Assembly: GCA_902825945.1 (NCBI GenBank)
Contig: CADECY010000079.1
Coordinates: 1 to 44,636, forward strand
Direction: 5' to 3'
From: an uncultured Acidobacteriota bacterium
Lineage (GTDB): Bacteria > Acidobacteriota > Terriglobia > Bryobacterales > Bryobacteraceae
DNA length: 44,636 bases
Part shown: one piece after another, positions 32,671-42,000 of the stretch
Layout of the letters: every line of letters starts with the position of its first letter
Position numbering within the stretch: position 1 is the stretch's first letter
Made by a program: the position numbers and the translations under genes
Notes under the pieces: model-generated
What the model saw: only the letters and a program-made list of their open reading frames with translations
Databases searched by the model: none
Told to the model about the DNA's origin: nothing

Positions 32671-33053
32671 CCCGATATCCAACAATCGAGGAGACGGCCG
32701 CCGTTCACGCCAAGCTGATCGAACGCTTCGGAGGGTCCGTCGGCATTCGGGATCGCGGAGCATTGGAGTCGGCGCTGGCGCGGCCTCGCAGCGGCTATTA
32801 CAGTGATCTGTTCCAGGAAGCCGCCGCTTTGTGGGAGAGCCTGTCCCAGAACCATCCTTTCGTCGATGGAAACAAGCGAGCCGCCATCACGATGACAGCC
32901 GCTTTCCTGCGCGTGAACGGTTACCGCCTGGAGTTTGACGGCGCCGAGGCGTATTCGTTCTTGCTGGATCTCTACGAAACAGGCCGAATGCGGTTCGAGC
33001 AACTCGACCGATGGCTCCGTCAACACGCCGTGTTAGGCCCCTGGTCGAGCTAG
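32667..33053 (+). CDS. doc: Doc-family (Fic-fold) toxin
   Basis: A 128-residue death-on-curing protein. Doc of phage P1 phosphorylates elongation factor EF-Tu and stops translation; the same activity is inferred here. The Fic-like motif H-x-F-x-D-G-N-K-R is intact (His63 to Arg71, NHPFVDGNKRAA). The N-terminus YPTIEETAAVHAKLIERFGG and IRDRGALESALARPRSGYY are the typical first helices. The start codon ATG is read as GTG or ATG within ATGA/GTGA overlap with the antitoxin; spacing and length agree with the family. The stop is 29 bases before thpR. Confidence 0.9.
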   Translation: MTRYPTIEETAAVHAKLIERFGGSVGIRDRGALESALARPRSGYYSDLFQEAAALWESLSQNHPFVDGNKRAAITMTAAFLRVNGYRLEFDGAEAYSFLLDLYETGRMRFEQLDRWLRQHAVLGPWSS

Positions 33054-33082
33054 CCCGCCGCAAGCGGTAAGATGGGCAGAGG

Positions 33083-33646
33083 ATGAGGCTGTTCACGGGA
33101 ATCGATCTGCCTGCGGATATCGAGGCCGCGCTGGCCGGGACGATCGACCAGCTTCGGCCCGCCGCGCGCCTCCGGTGGTCGAAGGCGGCCAATCTCCATA
33201 TCACGACGAAGTTCATCGGCGAATGGCCCGAGGGGCGGCTCGAGGAGTTGAAGGCAGCGCTTGCGCTGATTGCCAAGCCGGGAATCATCCCCATTGAAAT
33301 CAGGGGATTGGGCTGGTTCCCAAACCCGCACCAGCCGCGTGTGTTCTGGGCGGCGGTGCATGGCGCGCAATCATTGCGCGACCTCGCCAATGCCACCGAT
33401 TCCGCTTGCGCCGGGCTTGGAATCGCGCGCGAAACCAAGCCATACACGCCGCATCTGACGCTGGCGCGGATCGAGCCGAGGGGTGGCGGTCCGGCGCCCG
33501 ATCTCGGGGCGTTGCGCCGCGCGATCGCCGGACTTCCGGTCGCGCCGTTCGGCCGGTTCGAAGCCGGCCGATTCCACCTCTATTTGAGCGAACAGCGCGA
33601 CGGTGCCTCGCACTACACACGGTTGGCCGGCTTCCCACTCGAGTAA
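33083..33646 (+). CDS. thpR: RNA 2',3'-cyclic phosphodiesterase
   Basis: A 187-residue member of the 2H phosphoesterase superfamily (ThpR/LigT), which opens 2',3'-cyclic phosphates on RNA ends and can ligate tRNA halves in vitro. Both catalytic HxTx motifs are visible: LHITTKFIG (His39, Thr41) and PHLTLARI (His124, Thr126). MRLFTGIDLPADIEAAL is the usual start, and FEAGRFHLYLSEQ with YTRLAGFPLE the usual end. GAGG lies a few bases before the ATG, with TAAGAT at 33069-33074 as possible -10 box. The sigma factor gene starts seven bases after it. Confidence 0.92.
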   Translation: MRLFTGIDLPADIEAALAGTIDQLRPAARLRWSKAANLHITTKFIGEWPEGRLEELKAALALIAKPGIIPIEIRGLGWFPNPHQPRVFWAAVHGAQSLRDLANATDSACAGLGIARETKPYTPHLTLARIEPRGGGPAPDLGALRRAIAGLPVAPFGRFEAGRFHLYLSEQRDGASHYTRLAGFPLE

Positions 33647-33653
33647 CCGGAAA

Positions 33654-34352
33654 ATGGCCGATACTCCGCCGAAACATTCTCCGGAACCCCGTGTTCAGTC
33701 AGACATGGGTGCGGCGATGGTCGTGAACAGTGCGGGAATGGCGGGATCGTCCGCCGGTTCGCGAGGCACCGAAATCGACCGCGACGCCCAGTTGATGCTG
33801 CAGGTCCGCGAGGGCGACATGAGTTGCTTCAGTGTCCTGGTGGACCGGCATCGCGCTCCCGTGATCCACTTCGTCTATCGCATGGTCCAGGATCAGGCGG
33901 TGGCCGAGGAACTCGCGCAGGAGGTTTTTGTCCGGATCTACCGGGCCCGCGAATCGTATGAGCCGTCGGCGAAGTTCACCACGTGGATGTTCCGGATTGC
34001 GTCGCACCTGGCGCTGAATTGGATTCGGGACCACAAGGGAGAGCGCGGCAAGGAGAGTCTGGATCAGGAGATCGTGGAGGGAGCGAGCCGCCAGGTGGTG
34101 GATCGCGAGGCCAATGTCGAGCAGCGCATGTTACGCGAAGTCCGGTTGGCGGAGGTGCGCCGTGCCATCCAACTGCTGCCGGAGAAACAGCGCGCGGCCG
34201 TCCTGATGCACAAGTACGAGGAAATGGATTATTCTCAGATAGCGAGGACACTCGAATGCTCGGAGCCGGCGCTCAAGTCGCTGCTGTTCCGGGCGTACGA
34301 AACCCTGCGGTCGCGGCTGGCGCATCTGTCGGGCGGGAGGAGGAACTCATGA
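33654..34352 (+). CDS. ECF-type RNA polymerase sigma factor
   Basis: A 232-residue extracytoplasmic-function sigma factor. Region 2 spans about residues 50-125: SCFSVLVDRHRAPVIHFVYR, AEELAQEVFVRIYRARESYE and FTTWMFRIASHLALNWIRDH. Region 4 spans about 168-222: AIQLLPEKQRAAVLMHKYEE, MDYSQIARTLECSEPALKSL with the helix-turn-helix. The N-terminal 40 residues (Pro/Ser/Gly-rich) are an extension before region 2. The ATG at 33654 has no strong ribosome binding site; an ATG at 33705 is an alternative that removes the first 17 residues. The anti-sigma gene overlaps by four bases, so it should hold this factor at the membrane until a signal arrives. Confidence 0.93.
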   Translation: MADTPPKHSPEPRVQSDMGAAMVVNSAGMAGSSAGSRGTEIDRDAQLMLQVREGDMSCFSVLVDRHRAPVIHFVYRMVQDQAVAEELAQEVFVRIYRARESYEPSAKFTTWMFRIASHLALNWIRDHKGERGKESLDQEIVEGASRQVVDREANVEQRMLREVRLAEVRRAIQLLPEKQRAAVLMHKYEEMDYSQIARTLECSEPALKSLLFRAYETLRSRLAHLSGGRRNS

Positions 34353-34867
34353 GGGAATTCAAGCAAACCGGTTGCCCGGTTCAAACCCAGGAGACCGCTG
34401 GCCTGCTGCTCGAGTACCTAGACCGCCGCCTCGATCCATCCGTTGCGATTGGCGTCGAACGCCACATCGCGGCCTGCGAGGATTGCCAACGGGTGGTTTC
34501 CGCCCAGCGTGCCGTTTGGGACGCGCTCGACACGTGGCAGCCGGGCCAGATTTCATCGGACTTCAACGAACGTCTTTTCGCGCGCCTCGAGGCGGAGAAA
34601 GCCAAACCCGGCTGGTTCGCCTCGATTCGCAATTTCGTCGAGTCCAACTTCTCGATGCGTGCCGCGATCCCCGCTGCGGTTGCTTGCACGCTGTTCGTGG
34701 GAGTATTCGCCTTCCGGGCGTCCAATCTGACCGGAGGCGTCGAAACCATGACCGAGCCTACTGTCGACGTCGAGCAGGCCGAAGCCACGCTCGCCGATAT
34801 CGATGCCTTGCAGCAACTGGGGGTGAGCCAATCCGTGGACGAGGTGTCCTCGAAACAGGCTCTCTAG
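34349..34867 (+). CDS. Zinc-finger anti-sigma factor, single-pass membrane protein
   Basis: A 172-residue anti-sigma factor. Residues about 8-50 form the zinc-binding anti-sigma domain, with ERHIAACEDCQR giving the H-x3-C-x2-C motif (His39, Cys43, Cys46); ETAGLLLEYLDRRLDP precedes it. A transmembrane helix lies at about 106-123 (AAIPAAVACTLFVGVFAF). The outer tail of about 45 residues is short and acidic, so the sensing part may be provided by a partner. The ATG overlaps the sigma stop and is preceded by GGAGGAG at five bases. It is followed by two exported proteins in the same operon. Confidence 0.9.
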   Translation: MREFKQTGCPVQTQETAGLLLEYLDRRLDPSVAIGVERHIAACEDCQRVVSAQRAVWDALDTWQPGQISSDFNERLFARLEAEKAKPGWFASIRNFVESNFSMRAAIPAAVACTLFVGVFAFRASNLTGGVETMTEPTVDVEQAEATLADIDALQQLGVSQSVDEVSSKQAL

Positions 34868-34872
34868 AGCAC

Positions 34873-35397
34873 ATGCACATTTCGATCGCAGTCTGGCTGC
34901 TGTCGGCTGCTTTGTTCGTGAGTCCCGCCTTCGGTCAGGCGGGCGTGATTGTCAAGAAGGGGGCTAAGGCTGCCCGAACCAAGGCGGCCGTGCAGCGGGC
35001 AAGGAAACAACAAGTCGACCGCCTCAGCGCCATGAGTCCGCAGGATCGAGACCGAGCCCTCGCCCAACTCCCGCCGGCCCGGCGCCGTGAAATGGAGCGC
35101 CGCCTCGAACAGTACCGGAACATGACTCCCGAGGAACGCAAGCGAATCGTCGATCAGGCGGCCGCGCTCACGCCCGCGCAACGGCGTGCCATGCGTGATG
35201 GCGTGGAGCGCATGAACCGGCTGCCCGAGGAGCGCCGGCCGCTCGTGCGGCAGGAGGTCGCGCGATTGCGGCGCATGACGCCCGAGGAGCGGAAGGAGCG
35301 ATTGGCGAGCGCCCAAGTCAAGGAGAAGTTCAAGGGCGATGAGCAGAAGCTTCTCGCGGACCTCAGCGAGAGTCTGCCTCCGCCGCCGAGCCAGTGA
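34873..35397 (+). CDS. Exported DUF3106 protein
   Basis: A 174-residue exported protein. MHISIAVWLLSAALFVSPAF is the signal peptide. The mature part is extremely rich in Arg, Glu and Gln and consists of repeated helical units around the phrase (M/L)-(S/T)-P-(Q/E)-(D/E)-R, e.g. LSAMSPQDRDRALAQLPPAR, YRNMTPEERKRIVDQAAALT, LRRMTPEERKERLASA. This matches DUF3106, often found with ECF sigma and anti-sigma genes in this kind of genome. The repeats recall Spy/CpxP-like periplasmic helical proteins, so a sensor or chaperone role in this stress circuit is plausible but unproven. It starts five bases after the anti-sigma stop. Confidence 0.85.
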   Translation: MHISIAVWLLSAALFVSPAFGQAGVIVKKGAKAARTKAAVQRARKQQVDRLSAMSPQDRDRALAQLPPARRREMERRLEQYRNMTPEERKRIVDQAAALTPAQRRAMRDGVERMNRLPEERRPLVRQEVARLRRMTPEERKERLASAQVKEKFKGDEQKLLADLSESLPPPPSQ

Positions 35398-36377
35398 GAC
35401 GCCACGCCGCCGGACTCGTGGTCACCTCCGCGCTGCTCGCCTGCTCGGTGCAACCGGCACCTCTCCTCCCCCGTGGAAAGCACTACTCTTCGGATACACC
35501 GCTATTTCCGATCACGATCGATGGCAAGACCGGATTCATCGACCGCTCCGGCCGCGTTGTGATCCCACCGCGATTGGACGGCGGCGGAGCGTGGCTGGAC
35601 TTCTTCGAAGGTGTCCTCGTGCATGGGCAAGAGCTGCTCGACGTCCGTGGCCGCCCGATCCGCCATGGCAGATGGGCACTCGCCGGCGAAAGATCCGCGG
35701 AGGGCTTCATTCGAATTCGTCTGCCGAGCGGGAAAATGAGCCATCTCCAATGGAGACGTAAGTCCGTGCTGCCCGGCCAGTTCGATGAGGCCGCGGACTT
35801 TTCAGATGGCTTGGCCGCCGTCAAGCAGAGCGGCAAGTGGGGCTACATCGACCGGACCGGCCGTGCCGTCATCCCGCCGAGGTTCCTCCGGGTTGACCGG
35901 TTCTGGAACGGACTGGCGCGCGTGATCGAGGAAGGCCCGTGCTGGATCGATCCTGGAGACTGCACCGGGAATTTCGTCATCGGAGCCTCCGAAGAGTGGT
36001 ACCGGCAAGCTGGGCTTCACCCCGAGAGGCCCATCCACCCGAAGGTTCCGGCTTGCCGGTACATCCTAATTGACCGGACCGGAGCCTACGTCCGCGACGG
36101 CCAGTCCGGTCCAGCGTTCAGCCCGGGTGAACCCGAGTACTCCCAAGGCGTCAAGCGCGTACGGTCCGATTCGCCTCCGGGCGTTTGGTTCGTTGACGAA
36201 TCGCGCAACAAGCTCTTTGGCCGCGCCTTCGCCGAGGCGACTCCCTTCCGGCATGGGCTCGCCCTCGTGACCGAAGGCGGCATGTACCACTACATCGACC
36301 GCACAGGCCGAACCGTGTTCAGCTACCCGACGCCGAAGCCGCCCGTCATGTGGGCCACGCCCAGGATCCCGAAATAG
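35394..36377 (+). CDS. WG-repeat lipoprotein
   Basis: A 327-residue lipoprotein. The GTG start overlaps the DUF3106 stop (GTGA). LVVTSALLAC is a lipobox with Cys17 as the lipidation site. WG-repeat beta units follow: GKTGFIDRSGRVVIPPRLDG, GKWGYIDRTGRAVIPPRFLR, MYHYIDRTGRTVFSYP, each with FS/FRHGLA-type turns (DFSDGLAAVKQSG, PFRHGLALVTEGG). About three good and two or three degenerate repeats are seen. WG repeats bind peptides or peptidoglycan in some proteins; here that is a guess. It is the last gene of the sigma-factor cluster and ends at a bidirectional-looking hairpin. Confidence 0.85.
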   Translation: MRRHAAGLVVTSALLACSVQPAPLLPRGKHYSSDTPLFPITIDGKTGFIDRSGRVVIPPRLDGGGAWLDFFEGVLVHGQELLDVRGRPIRHGRWALAGERSAEGFIRIRLPSGKMSHLQWRRKSVLPGQFDEAADFSDGLAAVKQSGKWGYIDRTGRAVIPPRFLRVDRFWNGLARVIEEGPCWIDPGDCTGNFVIGASEEWYRQAGLHPERPIHPKVPACRYILIDRTGAYVRDGQSGPAFSPGEPEYSQGVKRVRSDSPPGVWFVDESRNKLFGRAFAEATPFRHGLALVTEGGMYHYIDRTGRTVFSYPTPKPPVMWATPRIPK

Positions 36378-36420
36378 CGGCGGTCGTAACATCGGTTGCG
36401 GGTACTTTCGCGGTCAGCGC

Positions 36421-36453
36421 GGCAGGGAGACCGCTGAAGTGCCGTCTCCCGCC
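36421..36453. terminator. Hairpin between converging genes
   Basis: GGCAGGGAGAC at 36421-36431 pairs with GTCTCCCGCC at 36444-36453, giving a ten-base-pair stem with one bulged A and a 12-base loop. It lies between the stops of the WG-repeat and serine hydrolase genes and can serve both strands. There is no T-tract on either side. Confidence 0.6.
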
Positions 36454-36472
36454 ACGCTGAGCCACACCGAGC

Positions 36473-38374
36473 CTACCAGCCGTAGGCGTTGCGGAGCGCT
36501 ACGGTGACTTCCCAGGCGAAGTCCACGTTGCCACCGCCAGCGTTCACCAGCACGACGAATGCCTGATTCCGCTGCGGATGGCCGCTCATGTAGGTATGAG
36601 CCCGGTCGCCGTGACTGCCGTCGTGAGCGAAGAAGCCCGAAACCTCGTTGACGCTGGTCTCGCTCAGGTTGATTCCCAGTCCGTACTTCTTGGTGCCTGC
36701 GGCGTGGTCAGTCATCATGAGCGCTGTGGTGAACGGATGCAGAAACTGCGAACCATCCTTCTTGGCGCCGCTGTTGAGCAGCGGAATGATTGCCTTCGCG
36801 TAGTCCTTGGCCGAGGCGTAGAACCCGCCTGCCGCCGCCCAGGGATAAACCACGCGCTCCGAGCGCGGCACGCCGTTGTCGTCATGATGCTTGGCGAGTT
36901 TGCCTTCGAGCGTTGCGTTCGGCGGAGCGACGACGCATTGGGTATTGGTCATCGACAACGGACCGAAGACCCGTTGTTGCGCTACCTGACAGAAGTTTTG
37001 CCCGGTCACATGCGCAACCATCGCCTCGGCCACCAGGAACCCGCCACCAGAGTAGTCGTACGTCGTACCGGGCACACCGAAGTCCGGGTTGTACCAGACC
37101 TGACGGCCTCCGCCGTAGGTGCATCCGCCGTTCGTGCACTGACTACCGAGCAGCAACTGCCACGTCTGTGGCGGCGCGTTCGGGAAAGCCGAGACCGGGA
37201 ATCCTGTCGATGAGTGCGGCACCAGGCTCGCGCTGTGGCTCAAGAGCCGGCGCAGTGTCATGCCCGAGGGAAGCGTCACGCCCGGCGTGATTCCGAACAG
37301 CGCCGGCGCGGCCTCGCCCCATTGCTTCCACAACGCCAACTGGTTGGTGTTGCCGCCCTGATTGGCAATGGACCGAGCGTCGGTGGCGAGCGTCATCAGT
37401 CCTTCGTCCACCACGCGCATCGCCGTGAGAGCGCCGAGGTACTTCGACAGAGATGCCAAGTCGAACGGTGAGTCGGCGATGGCGAAGTTCTGCGTGCCAG
37501 CCTCGAGCACTCCGTAGGTGCGGGCGTACTTCACCTCGTTGTCTTCCACGACGGCGATGCTCACACCGGGAACGCCCAGTTCCGCCATGCGCTGGTAGAT
37601 ATTCTTCCCGCTCTGGAAATTGTCCTCGGCGAGTTCGATCGTCTTGGACGCGTCCGGAGCATACCCTCCATTCGAATAGAGAACGTATCCCCCATTGCCA
37701 TTCACGCGCACATGGCTGATCGTCTTGCGCTGGGTCTGCCACGATTTCAGCGAATTCACCGCCGCCGTGGGCATGTTATTGGTGGCGATCCACTGGTCGG
37801 CGTAGAGCGCCCAGCGAGTGCCGGAGATGTGGAGCCCCTGAACGTCGCGCTTGCTGTAGACACGGTCATGCACGGCGTCGTAGACGCGCTGCGTGACCTC
37901 ATGCATGTAGGCCCAGTTGCCCGACAAGACCGCCCAGCCGGTTCCGTTCGCGCTGAACGCGATCTCCTGGATGCGATGCCCGCCGCTGAGCCGGGCCTCG
38001 ATCTGGTCGGCCAGCAGGTTCGGTTCGGGCAGCCCCGCGCTGCGCCAGTGCAGATCCTGCGCGACGACGACCCATGAGCCGTTCGGCGCGAAAGACACGA
38101 CGTCGATGGTCCGGCCGGCCGCGATGTATTGATTGATCTTCTGCAGGGCGAAGGCCGGGAATCCCGAACTGGCGGTGACGTCGTTGCCTGCGACGATCAC
38201 CCATTCCCCATCGGGGGTGACGCCGATCTCGTCGATGTGTTTGTTGGTGATCTGATAGGTCTGTAGTTTGAGCCCGAGCTGCGCGGGTTCCGCGAAGCCG
38301 GTCGTGTTGTAGGCTGTGGTGGTGGCGGCCATCGGAATGGCGGCCAGGATCATGGTTGCGATGAGTGTTTTCAA
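36473..38374 (-). CDS. Exported serine hydrolase with five N-terminal repeats
   Basis: A 633-residue exported protein. The start is TTG at 38374, with AGGAGG five bases upstream; MKTLIATMILAAIPMAATTT is the signal peptide. Residues about 45-258 hold five repeats of 40-46 residues of the form I-x-x-(I/V)-x-F-x-x-N-G-x-W-V-V-(V/L), then a turn and an amphipathic helix (e.g. IDEIGVTPDGEWVIVAGND, IDVVSFAPNGSWVVVAQD, IQEIAFSANGTGWAVLSGN). The beta-lactamase/PF00144 domain follows at about 260-630: SLSK (Ser308, Lys311), YSG (Tyr441) and HDG (584-586) are the catalytic triad motifs. It could be a peptidase, esterase or amidase. The repeats are not a family I can name. Confidence 0.87.
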   Translation of the reverse strand: MKTLIATMILAAIPMAATTTAYNTTGFAEPAQLGLKLQTYQITNKHIDEIGVTPDGEWVIVAGNDVTASSGFPAFALQKINQYIAAGRTIDVVSFAPNGSWVVVAQDLHWRSAGLPEPNLLADQIEARLSGGHRIQEIAFSANGTGWAVLSGNWAYMHEVTQRVYDAVHDRVYSKRDVQGLHISGTRWALYADQWIATNNMPTAAVNSLKSWQTQRKTISHVRVNGNGGYVLYSNGGYAPDASKTIELAEDNFQSGKNIYQRMAELGVPGVSIAVVEDNEVKYARTYGVLEAGTQNFAIADSPFDLASLSKYLGALTAMRVVDEGLMTLATDARSIANQGGNTNQLALWKQWGEAAPALFGITPGVTLPSGMTLRRLLSHSASLVPHSSTGFPVSAFPNAPPQTWQLLLGSQCTNGGCTYGGGRQVWYNPDFGVPGTTYDYSGGGFLVAEAMVAHVTGQNFCQVAQQRVFGPLSMTNTQCVVAPPNATLEGKLAKHHDDNGVPRSERVVYPWAAAGGFYASAKDYAKAIIPLLNSGAKKDGSQFLHPFTTALMMTDHAAGTKKYGLGINLSETSVNEVSGFFAHDGSHGDRAHTYMSGHPQRNQAFVVLVNAGGGNVDFAWEVTVALRNAYGW

Positions 38375-38572
38375 AATCTCCTCCTGCCTGTGAAGGCGCC
38401 GGAAGCCATCGAAGCGGATCAGAATATTGGCGAACGCGACCCGCGATTCCGGTCCCGGCTACCCGGTGCCGGAGCCCCCTTTATTGGGGTACGCCGCGAC
38501 CCCTCGAAAAAATATTTCGCGCGAGGTGAGAATTTTTCCGCCCAAAACCTACCTATTAAATGCGGAGGCAAT

Positions 38573-38602
38573 ATGACATCCGCGGGAGGGCATGAGAAAT
38601 GA
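38573..38602 (+). CDS. Possible nine-codon leader peptide upstream of the zinc-finger gene
   Basis: ATG at 38573, preceded by GGAGG at seven bases, opens MTSAGGHEK and stops at TGA 38600-38602. That stop overlaps the ATG of the next gene (38599) by the last base pair of the codon, so ribosomes finishing the leader would meet the start of the main gene. The main gene also has its own GGGAGGG site. TATTAA at 38554-38559 could be the -10 box. It could be chance. Confidence 0.35.
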   Translation: MTSAGGHEK

Positions 38603-38988
38603 ACACGGAAACGGTCCGGCACCAGTTGAACGGCAAGCGCCAGGAATTAGTGGCGAATCTCAATGGAATCCGCGCCGACGTGATGACAGCGAAAGGCCGG
38701 GTCGCCGAAGACGATCAGGCCGCGATGGAGCATGAAGAATTCATCTCTATTCAGCGGAACAGTTTGAACCATGACACGCTGCTGCTGGTGAATCAGGCGC
38801 TCGAACGCCTCGACACCGGCGAGTACGGCATCTGCCAGGCGTGCGAGGAGCCGATCTCGGAAAAGCGGCTGAAGGTGCTGCCGTGGGCCAAGTACTGCGT
38901 GCCGTGCCAGGAGCGCATCGCGCTCATGCAGACCGACATGCCGCAAGTGGGCGCTTCGGCGCTCGAGCATGTCGAGATCTACGCGTAG
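38599..38988 (+). CDS. TraR/DksA-family zinc-finger protein
   Basis: A 129-residue DksA-like protein that probably binds the RNA polymerase secondary channel. An N-terminal coiled coil (RQELVANLNGIRADVMTAKG, then DDQAAMEHEEF and LNHDTLLLVNQALERLDTGE) precedes the zinc finger GICQACEEPISEKRLKVLPW, with Cys79, Cys82, Cys100 and Cys103 spaced CX2C-X17-CX2C. The coiled-coil tip DDQAAMEHEE resembles that of DksA-like factors rather than the DxxDxA tip of E. coli DksA, so ppGpp synergy is uncertain. The GGGAGGG ribosome binding site is eight bases upstream. It stands alone. Confidence 0.9.
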   Translation: MNTETVRHQLNGKRQELVANLNGIRADVMTAKGRVAEDDQAAMEHEEFISIQRNSLNHDTLLLVNQALERLDTGEYGICQACEEPISEKRLKVLPWAKYCVPCQERIALMQTDMPQVGASALEHVEIYA

Positions 38989-39044
38989 GCGGGGTGGGCG
39001 GGCGGTTGCGGTCTGTCCAAGCCGTAACCGCCCGGCTCGATGCC

Positions 39045-39072
39045 TTGACGCCTCGCGCGGAATCCCGATACG
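39045..39072 (+). promoter_or_regulatory. Likely promoter of the receptor-sulfatase operon
   Basis: TTGACG at 39045-39050 and GATACG at 39067-39072 with a 16-base spacer lie 12 bases before the ATG at 39085. The -35 box is good, the -10 box is weak. Confidence 0.4.
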
Positions 39073-39084
39073 CTTGTCGTCAAG

Positions 39085-42000
39085 ATGTCGATCCCTCGTA
39101 GTCTCGCTTGCTTGGTCGTTTGCGCCCTGTTGGCACTCGGTCAATCCACCACCGCTGAACTCAGCGGCACTGTCTCCGACCAGTCCGGAGCCGCCATCGC
39201 CAACGCGAAAGTCTCGATTCGCAGCGCCGCCACCTCGGAAACCCGGGAAGCCACTGCCGATTCGGCGGGCGGATTCCTCCTCGGACAACTGATCCCCGGC
39301 GAGTATCAACTCACCGTCGAAGCCAGCGGATTCCGCCGCTTCGTGCGCAGCGGAGTCGTGTTGCAGGTCGGCCAGCGCGCGCGCGTCGAACTCGCGCTCA
39401 CGGTCGGATCACAGACCGAATCGATCGAAGTCACCGCCGAACCTCCGCTGCTCGACACGAGCGAAGCCTCGCTCGGCCAAGCGATCGAGAATCGCAAGAT
39501 CCTCGAGCTTCCCCTCAACGGCCGCAACGTCGTCGGACTCGCGGCGCTCGTCACCGGCGTCACCCCGGGCGCGGGCTTCGGCATCGGAGTGCCCGACGGA
39601 CGCGCCGCGCTGATCCAGGCCTCCACCGCCAACCTCGTCGTCAACGGCGGAATGAGCGCCCACAACGACGTGCTCGTCGATGGTGTTCCGCTCGCGCTCT
39701 GCTGCCAGAACCAGATCGCCTTCATCCCGTCGATCGACGCGACGCAGGAATTCCGCGTGCGCACGAATCTGTTCGACGCCGAATACGGACGGACCAGCGG
39801 CGGTGTCATCACCTACGCCACACGCAGCGGCGCCAACGATCTCCACGCGAGCGTCTTCGAGTTCCTCCGCAACAAGCAACTCGACGCGAACAACTTCTTC
39901 AGCAATCGCGCCGGGGTCCGCCGCGGCCACTTCGTCTACAACCAGTTCGGAGGGCGCGTGGGCGGCCGCATCATCCGCGACAAGACGTTCTACTTCGCCA
40001 ACTTCGAAGCGATCGAAAACCGGCGCGGATCGTTCCTGTCGGGCATCACGCCAACGGACGCCGAGAAAGGCGGACAGTTCGCGCAAGCGATCTTCGATCC
40101 GCTGAGCGTTCAGCAGTCGGGCACCACGTTCACGCGCACGCCCTTTCCTGGCAACCGGATTCCCACCTCGCGATTCGATCCGGTGGCCGTGAATCTGTCG
40201 AAGCTCTGGCCCGGCCCCAACACATCCGGAACTAACAACTTCATCAGCAACGCCTCGGCCACCGACGCCGAACGCCAGCTTACCGGCCGCATCGATCACC
40301 TGTTCACGCAAACGCACCGGCTGTTCGCGCGCTACTCCTACAACTTCAATGATGGACTGCTGCCCGATTGGTTCGGGAACATCGCCTCGCCCGGAGTCTT
40401 CGCCCAACAGATTCGGAATCACAACGGCGTCGTGGACGACACGCTGACGCTCTCGCCCACGATGACGGTGAACGTCCGCTACGGACTCACACGCCAAAGC
40501 AACGTCCGCGAACCGCGCAGCACCGGAACCGATCTCACGCAATTCGGCTGGCCCGCCGCCTTCAGCGCCGCGCGTCAGGATACCTCGCTTCCGCGTATCA
40601 CGCCCGCCGGATATCTGGCGCTCAGTTCCAACCACCTGTTCGAACGGATCGCCGAAGTCCACGCGCTGGCCGGAACCGTCCACAAGATCCGCGGCCGTCA
40701 CTCGCTGAAGTTCGGAACCGACTGGCGTGTCTATCGGGCCAACTGGGTCAACAACGGCACTGCCGCCGGCCAGTTCGCTTTCAATACCGGATTCACCCGT
40801 GGACCCAACGCGCAAACCGGCGGTGGCGGCAATTCGTTCGCGAGTTTTCTGCTCGGCAATCCCGCCAGCGGCAACATCATCATCCTCGAACCGTCCGCCT
40901 CGCCGCAGCTCTATCACGGCCTGTTCGCACAAGACGACATCCGGCTGAATTCGAAGCTCACGCTGAATCTCGGCCTCCGCTGGGATGTCGAAACACCGCG
41001 CTGGGAGCGATACGACCGCCTCAGCTACTTCAATCCGGACGCGGCCTCCCCGCTCGCCGGACCCACCGGAATCCCCGGCCTTCGCGGCGGACTCGAATTC
41101 GTGGGCGTCAACGGAAATCCGCGCAAACAGCAGGATATCGATTGGAACAACCTCGGTCCGCGCTTCGGCCTCGCCTACGCGCTCAGCAGCAAGATCGCGC
41201 TGCGCACCGGATACGGCATCACCTTCGTGCCCACCACCAGCCGCTACGTCAATAATTCGAATCAGGGCTTCGCCTCCACCACGACATTTTTCAGCAGCGT
41301 CGACGGCGTGACGCCTGTCGGCGTGCTTCGCGATCCGTTCCCATCGGGTGTTGTGCGCCCTCCCGGCGCATCCGGCGGACTCGCGACGAGCGTCGGCGAA
41401 AGCTTCGGGACACTCCTGCGCAACGATCCGGTCGGCTACAGCCAGCAGTGGAGTGCGAATCTCCAGTTCGAACCCTTCCAGAACCTGCTGATCGACGCAG
41501 CTTACGCGGGCAGCAAGGGGACCGCTTTGCCCGCCCCCTACAACATGAACCAACTCGACTCACGACTTCTTTCGCAAGGCGCGGCACTGTTGCAGCAGGT
41601 CCCGAACCCCTTTCGCACGTTCGCCAGCCCTGGTACGCTGTCGGGCGCGAACACCACGCGGCTGCAACTCCAGCGCCCCTTCCCGCAATATACCGGACTC
41701 ACCAATAATCTCGGCGGCGTCGGCTCATCGACGTATCATTCGTTCCAGCTCAAGGTGAACAAGCGCCTCAGCCGAGGCTTCAGCGTACTCGGCTCCTACA
41801 CCAACGGAAAGATCCTTACCGATACCGCTCCCTTCCTCACCAGCTTCCTCGACCCCGCGCCCGGATTCCAGGATGTCTACAACCGCCGGCTCGATCGCGC
41901 GCTTGCCACGCAGGATATCGCGCAACGCCTCGCCATCAGCTACGTGTGGGAGATTCCGTTCGCGCGCGGAGCCGCGCCGCGCGCCGTGAAGCTCGCGCTC

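Noticed and set aside
38470..38483. CCCCTTTATTGGGG small palindrome upstream of the serine hydrolase gene
   Set aside because: Only four base pairs in the stem and no position that fits a terminator or operator with confidence.
39409..41553. Long open frame on the minus strand inside the TonB receptor gene (714 codons)
   Set aside because: It lies antisense to a clearly coding receptor and is a by-product of GC-rich third positions; no ribosome binding site and no family match.
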